64,000 bases of DNA, taken from assembly GCA_037013495.1 (NCBI GenBank), contig CM072804.1, positions 34,326,501 through 34,390,500 of the forward strand, read 5' to 3'. The notes beneath the pieces were generated by a model that saw nothing but the letters and a program-made list of their open reading frames with translations, was not told the DNA's origin and made no database searches. Position 1 is the stretch's first letter. Each line of letters opens with the position of its first letter. Source of the DNA: Hippophae tibetana (lineage: Eukaryota; Streptophyta; Magnoliopsida; Rosales; Elaeagnaceae). The position numbers and the translations under genes were made by a program. Positions 59,131-64,000 of this stretch are shown here, piece by piece.

Positions 59131-59759
59131 ATTATCGATCTAAATAAAAATCAAACAAAAATAAAAAGAAATTAAAACATACGATTTAGTTATCAAACTT
59201 CTAAAATTTTATGCATAAGTCTCTAAATTTTTAAATCATACAATATAGTCTCTAAAATTTTAAAACTTTACACTTAGATCTTAAATATTTGATTCACAAA
59301 TATGTATTAGAACTTTAACTCTAAATTATTATAAATGTATTGGGATGCAATTATTACTTATTTATTTATTCTTATATTTTGAGAATTTTAGCTTTTAATT
59401 TAAAATATTATATATGTATATGATATTGCATTTGAATTTTTTAAATATATTTTTATTTTGTGTATTTGTAACAACATTACTAATAGTTAGAAACTTAAAA
59501 AGATGAGTTATATCTAATTAAGATATATTTGATAAGATTAACATATTACAGGGGAAGTATTTATCTTTCTCATTGTACTACTTATTTTAGAGAAAAGAAA
59601 TAAAAATTATTTATGTAATCAATGTATTTTTTAAAATTCTTAATTTACTTGTCGTGTGATATATAAATTAGTCAATATATTGCAAAAGATAAATTATGAC
59701 TCCATGCAAAATTGCATTTGAGGATTTTATGATATTTTTATTTATTTATGTGTCAATCA

Positions 59760-60270
59760 ACTCTATCTTTGTAAATAACATTCATATGTATTTTGTATGA
59801 AATATGTTATGTCTTATTATATCTTTATATTTAACCTATTACATTTGTTATAGTTCTATTCAATTCAATCTTTGTGTGTCATTTAATTAAATCTTTGTAT
59901 ATAATATCCACTTCTATTTTGTGTGTAATATGTTATGTCTTATTATATCTTTACATTTAACTTTTTTTACATATATTTTAGTTTCGAAGACTAATGAGAG
60001 ATAATTTATTATATCTATATGTATCTTTATATATAATATGTTACATCTATCATTGATCATGTGACCTATTAAATGTAACAAATTATATTAATATGTATTT
60101 TTATATGTAACTTGTTATATTTGATGTAGTTATTGTAACCCATTGAATATAACATAAAATATATTAGATCAATATATATTATTGTATGTAACATGTTATA
60201 TTTATTATAATTTTTGTTAAAAATTATATTCACAAATATCTTTATATATAATATGTTATATATAATGGAG
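59760..60270. repeat. Diverged tandem array, about 125-bp unit
   Basis: TATGTTATGTCTTATTATAT occurs in the first two units, which start near 59767 and 59892. Degenerate units with ATATGTTA/TGTAACATGTTATAT words continue to about 60270. Open frames here are repeat artefacts. Confidence 0.65.
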
Positions 60271-62099
60271 TTACGATGGTGTCCTTGAAGATTGGTGTTC
60301 ATTATGTTATTATTTAATTCTGTTAAATTTAATTTTCTTTATGTTTTAAAGTTATTTTTGAATTTTTTAAAAACTTAAAATATTTTTAAAGATTAAGTAT
60401 CTCTAATATTAATCCCAGATATAATACCGTGATCTTTTAACATAATAATTTGGTTTATGTAACTAAGACAGCCTGCAATTTCGGCAGCGTGTGGCCTGCT
60501 GAAAACGTGTATTTAGTCTCCACATTTTTTTTTATATTAAAGCAACCCTAATAAAGATTTAAAATTTTATTTAGTTTTTAACTTTAGTATTTAATTTTCT
60601 ACTTTATTATTATATATCTAAATTCAAATTACAATTATATAATATTTTATTTATTTAATAATAATAAAAATTATATTTAGCCTCCTTTTTTAAAAAAATA
60701 TATTTAATTTTTAAATTTATTTTTAATATTTAATTAAATCTATCATTTTTTTAAATTAAATAGTTTGTTAATTTAATTGTACAAATAAAACAAGTATTGT
60801 ACTAAACTTTCACATCAAAACATATATGAATTTATTATTTATATTCTCTCAAATATCTTTCTATATCTTCTCTTTTGTATTATCCTCTTTTGTTCTATCT
60901 ATTTATTGAGATAAATGCATCTAAATTTTTTTAATTATGTAATTAGAATAATTTAATTTTTATCATTTTTCATAATTTAGTTATTTTATTATAAAACAAG
61001 ATAACACAAAGATAAATGATCAAATTTTAATTTTTTTTATTTTTATATCAATTTTGTAATTATTATCGTCTATATTAAAGATAATATATATAAAATTGAT
61101 ATATCAATAACAATTAAAATAATATGAGAAAAATAAAAAGAAAATAAAACTTAATTATTTATCCTTTTATAATTATTTTTTAAAAAATAAAATAACTAAA
61201 TTATCATAAAAAATAACAAAAAAAAACTAAATTATTCTTTTTGAAATACCCTTCTTTGTTTTGTTTTTTTTAAATTATTATGTTCTGTCCTAAAAAAGTA
61301 AATTTTTTAAAAAACCATAAAAAATCCATTTATCATGAAATTTTAGAACATATCTAATAATAATAATAAAGAAAGAAAGAAAGAAAGAAAAGTCAGTACT
61401 TATTAAAAGAAGAAAAGACGAATATAAATGTATTATGTTTATTCTAAAATTAAAACTTAAGTATTTTTTTATAACAGTTAATTCTATTGTTATGAAACAA
61501 GATTACACAATAAAAAAATAATTTTTTATGTTTTTATTTTATTTTTTCTTCAATTCTTTTAATTACAGTTTATTAAAATTATAATGATCTTTATATAACG
61601 TAATTAAAAAAATTAAAAAAATTAAAATTTGTCCTTGTGCTATCGTTTTTAAACAATAATAAAACTAACTATTAAAAAAAAAATATATAATATTTAAGTA
61701 TAATTTTTATAATAAATAAATGACTATGTAAATGTTTTTCTCTTAAAATAAAATTGCCATAAGTTTTTTTTATTAAGTGATATTCCTTAATAAAAGTAAT
61801 TTACATGTAATATTTGATTATGTAATAATATAATATAATATTTGATTATGAAAGAATATAATATAATATTTGATTAGAAGAAGAAGACAAGGGCCGGATA
61901 GGGAGAAAGAGAGAGAAGGGTACAGAGAGAGTTTGTTTTAATGTTTTTTTATTAATAAAACATATAATTTTCATTTTATTTTTAAAAAATTTTAATGTTT
62001 AAAAACTTTAACTTAATTATTTATATTTTTAAATTATACGTTAATAAAACCTTTTTTAAAAATTAAATATCTGAAATATAAAAATAAGACATTTACAAA
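60271..62099. other. AT-rich non-coding DNA with simple repeats
   Basis: Contains a (GAAA)n tract near 61370-61391, the 28-bp triplication at 61809 and a purine-rich GAGAGAGAAGGG stretch near 61890-61930. No gene recognised. Confidence 0.4.
61809..61877. repeat. Tandem repeat, 28-bp unit, three copies
   Basis: AATATTTGATTA starts at 61809, 61837 and 61865, separated by TG(T)AATAATATAATAT-like sequence. Confidence 0.92.
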
Positions 62100-64000
62100 T
62101 AGAACGCAATAAACCAAAATCATCTAGCTAGTGATAGAGTAGTACATCAAGTTCTTAAGCAGGCTAATTACACCAACCTGTAGTTACAATTAATTGGTAA
62201 CTAACTTACTAGGATTGAATCACCTATCCCAGCTCCTCAATTAGTAAGCACATACCCATTACCCTCGTCATCAAAATTATGGGTAAAAGGTGTAGTCAAA
62301 TCTTCGTTTTTCAAACCATTCCCAGATCTAATAGGATTTAAGAAAGCTGATGACAAAGAATTCTTAAAGGAATTGTATGAGCAACTCTCAAAACTAGAGT
62401 CAAAACATAAATCTCAATCCATTAAAATGATGGAAGAACAAGACATTCTATGTTTGAAGCTGAGGTAGAAGAAGTACTAAAAGTACTCAATCAGGTGAAT
62501 GGTGATAAAAGTTTAAAAGTCAATAAATTGGTCACTTAATACCGGTTTATCAATCTAAACCTTATTATCCCTGGAGATCTCCAATCCATTTACAAATCGA
62601 AGAACCCTTATAGCCAAGCCCTAGCTACAACGACAATAAACTCCAAGAATGGAATATTGGTGGCCTTTCTGACTATCAAACCATTCGATTTATTAAAAAT
62701 ATGTTAATCTATACTACAACTATAAAGTTCAATAAATCATCGGATAAAATGGAAGCCATAGCCATTTTCTCTGGATTTTTCTGCCAATTACAAGCCTAGT
62801 GGGATAACTATCTCCAACAGTCACAAAGAGATGAAATTCTCAATGCTGTTAAAGAACAACCCGGTGAAAATGATGAACCTTATAGGGATGAAGATGCAGT
62901 TAATACACTGGTCATTACTATTTGTTTGCATTTTGTGAGCACTACGAGGATGCAAATGGATAGAAGTCATGAACAATTAATAAATTTAAGATGTCTAACA
63001 TTAACACATTTTAAATGGTATAAAGATATCTTTATTTCCAAAGTCTTAACGAGAAACGACTGTAATAGTGAATTTTGGATAGAAAAAATTATTTTAGGAC
63101 TTACAACATTATTTGTAGATAAAATTCATTCTTACTTCAGTGAAAAGCATGGTGGTATAATTTCATATGAATTATACATGTATGGGGAGCTTACAACTGA
63201 AGTATTCAGTCAAGGTTTACAACTTTGAATGATCTAAAACTCCAATATTAGATGGGCAAAGAACGACTCTAGAATAAGCAAGCCTTAGGAGATTTTTGTC
63301 TATAGTATGGCTACACAGATATGCTTAAAGATTCTTCTCAAAAGAATATAAGTAGAAGGACAATACTTCCTCCCTAACAATCTATTAACATATGGAAAAC
63401 ACCTAAAAGAAAATGGTCTAATAGACCCACTCACGTGAATGAAGCCAGAAGATTTGCACAACCAAAGCAAAAAGGGATCCAATTTTCTTTACATGCGGAC
63501 AAAAAGGCCACTATAGCTCCAACTGTCGCAAGCAAAAGAAAATTAATGAGCTTGACAAGCTCAAAAGGAAGATAGTAGCCATTATTTTAAATGATAATGA
63601 AGAAATTGATGAGGAGGAGCAAGATTACATTTATGAATCATCTTTTGCTACTGATATAGAAAGTAAACCTGAGGAAGATCATTGTGAATGTGATTATTAC
63701 AAAGCCATCATAGAGATGAATGACCTAAAATTAAATGTCATAATAAAAGAAGAAGACTTTATTTTAGACACCATCGATAAAATCGATGACCAAGGTAAAA
63801 AGAAAGTAGCGTTGGCTCAATATATAACCATTGCCAAAGAAGTATCAACCTCTCCTAAAAGAAGAGAGTCTCTAGGGATACAAAGATAGCTGCAACAACA
63901 AAACCAAAGATATCCCTTTAATTAAATCCTAAAAGTAAGGAACCAACCATCAAAGAGTTCCAAGTAGAACTTAATGAAACAAAAAAGATCTAAAAGATCT
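62100..64000 (+). pseudogene. Endogenous pararetrovirus copy 3, coat-protein region, truncated by window end
   Basis: An open 100-codon piece (62926-63228) and flanking pieces read as the capsid region of a caulimovirid, for example YEQLSKLESKHKSQSIKMM near 62380 and ISYELYMYGELTTEVFSQG near 63160. A zinc knuckle at about 63485-63526 reads F-X2-C-X4-H-X4-C (FFTCGQKGHYSSNC), so the first cysteine is phenylalanine. An acidic region follows (DNEEIDEEEQDYIYESSFAT). It shows no base-level match to the coat region of EPRV1 or EPRV2, so it is a different lineage. Several stops and shifts. It continues beyond 64000. Confidence 0.75.

Larger units (their letters stand above)
58080..59750. repeat. Segmental direct duplication, copy 2
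   Basis: Second copy of 55560-56510, enlarged by the 0.85-kb hAT-like element and by a (TA)n expansion at 58128-58178. The region outside those two insertions aligns block by block with copy 1. Confidence 0.85.

Noticed and set aside
59760-60270. Possible satellite or centromeric array
   Set aside because: Only two clear units and a few degenerate ones. Far too short and diverged to call a satellite.
60069-60302. A 77-codon minus-strand frame
   Set aside because: Falls within the diverged tandem array. Ile/Asn/Tyr-rich low-complexity product.
1-64000. tRNA and rRNA genes
   Set aside because: No A-box/B-box pair with a cloverleaf and no rRNA core sequence was noticed. The Met- and Asp-tRNA-like strings are retroelement primer sites only. 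A covariance-model scan would be decisive.

Overview
This is a gene-poor, strongly AT-rich stretch of a flowering-plant (probably eudicot) nuclear chromosome. The evidence is one spliced gene with consensus GT/AG introns encoding a plant membrane-protein family, Ty1/copia and Ty3/gypsy LTR retrotransposons with plant-type primer sites, several endogenous pararetrovirus (Caulimoviridae-like) copies, and short hAT-like elements. No rRNA, tRNA, CRISPR array or bacterial-type operon was seen.

Layout. 1.7-4.9 kb: decayed Ty1/copia polyprotein (+). 5.0-6.5 kb: LTR-like sequence (weak). 8252-12319: short LTR element with paired LTRs, iMet primer site and polypurine tract. Its interior holds no recognisable RT or integrase. 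Instead it carries a fragment of a host DEAD-box helicase (PRP28/RH21-like), a probable fragment of a GARP DNA-binding domain and an unidentified 279-codon frame. 12690-17231 (-): the only intact gene, nine coding exons, 539 aa, a signal peptide and five membrane spans. 18.9-25.0 kb (+): near-complete but inactivated endogenous pararetrovirus (EPRV1). 25.4-26.0 kb: hAT-like MITE.

32.2-55.3 kb is one nested block. A second pararetrovirus copy on the minus strand (EPRV2) is split by solo LTR B (TSD TTAGG). LTR B is itself split by solo LTR A' and by an 11.5-kb Ty3/gypsy element A (TSD GCATC). EPRV2 is split again by solo LTR C (TSD CTATT), which carries five G-box palindromes. 55.5-62 kb: AT-rich DNA with a direct segmental duplication, one copy of which has gained a hAT-like element. 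62.1-64.0 kb (+): the coat-protein region of a third pararetrovirus copy, running off the window.

Apart from the membrane-protein gene, every recognised coding region is broken by stops, frameshifts, deletions or loss of catalytic residues. The window is best read as a record of insertion and decay around one conserved gene. The most unusual object is the 4.07-kb LTR element that appears to carry pieces of at least one, probably two, host genes.
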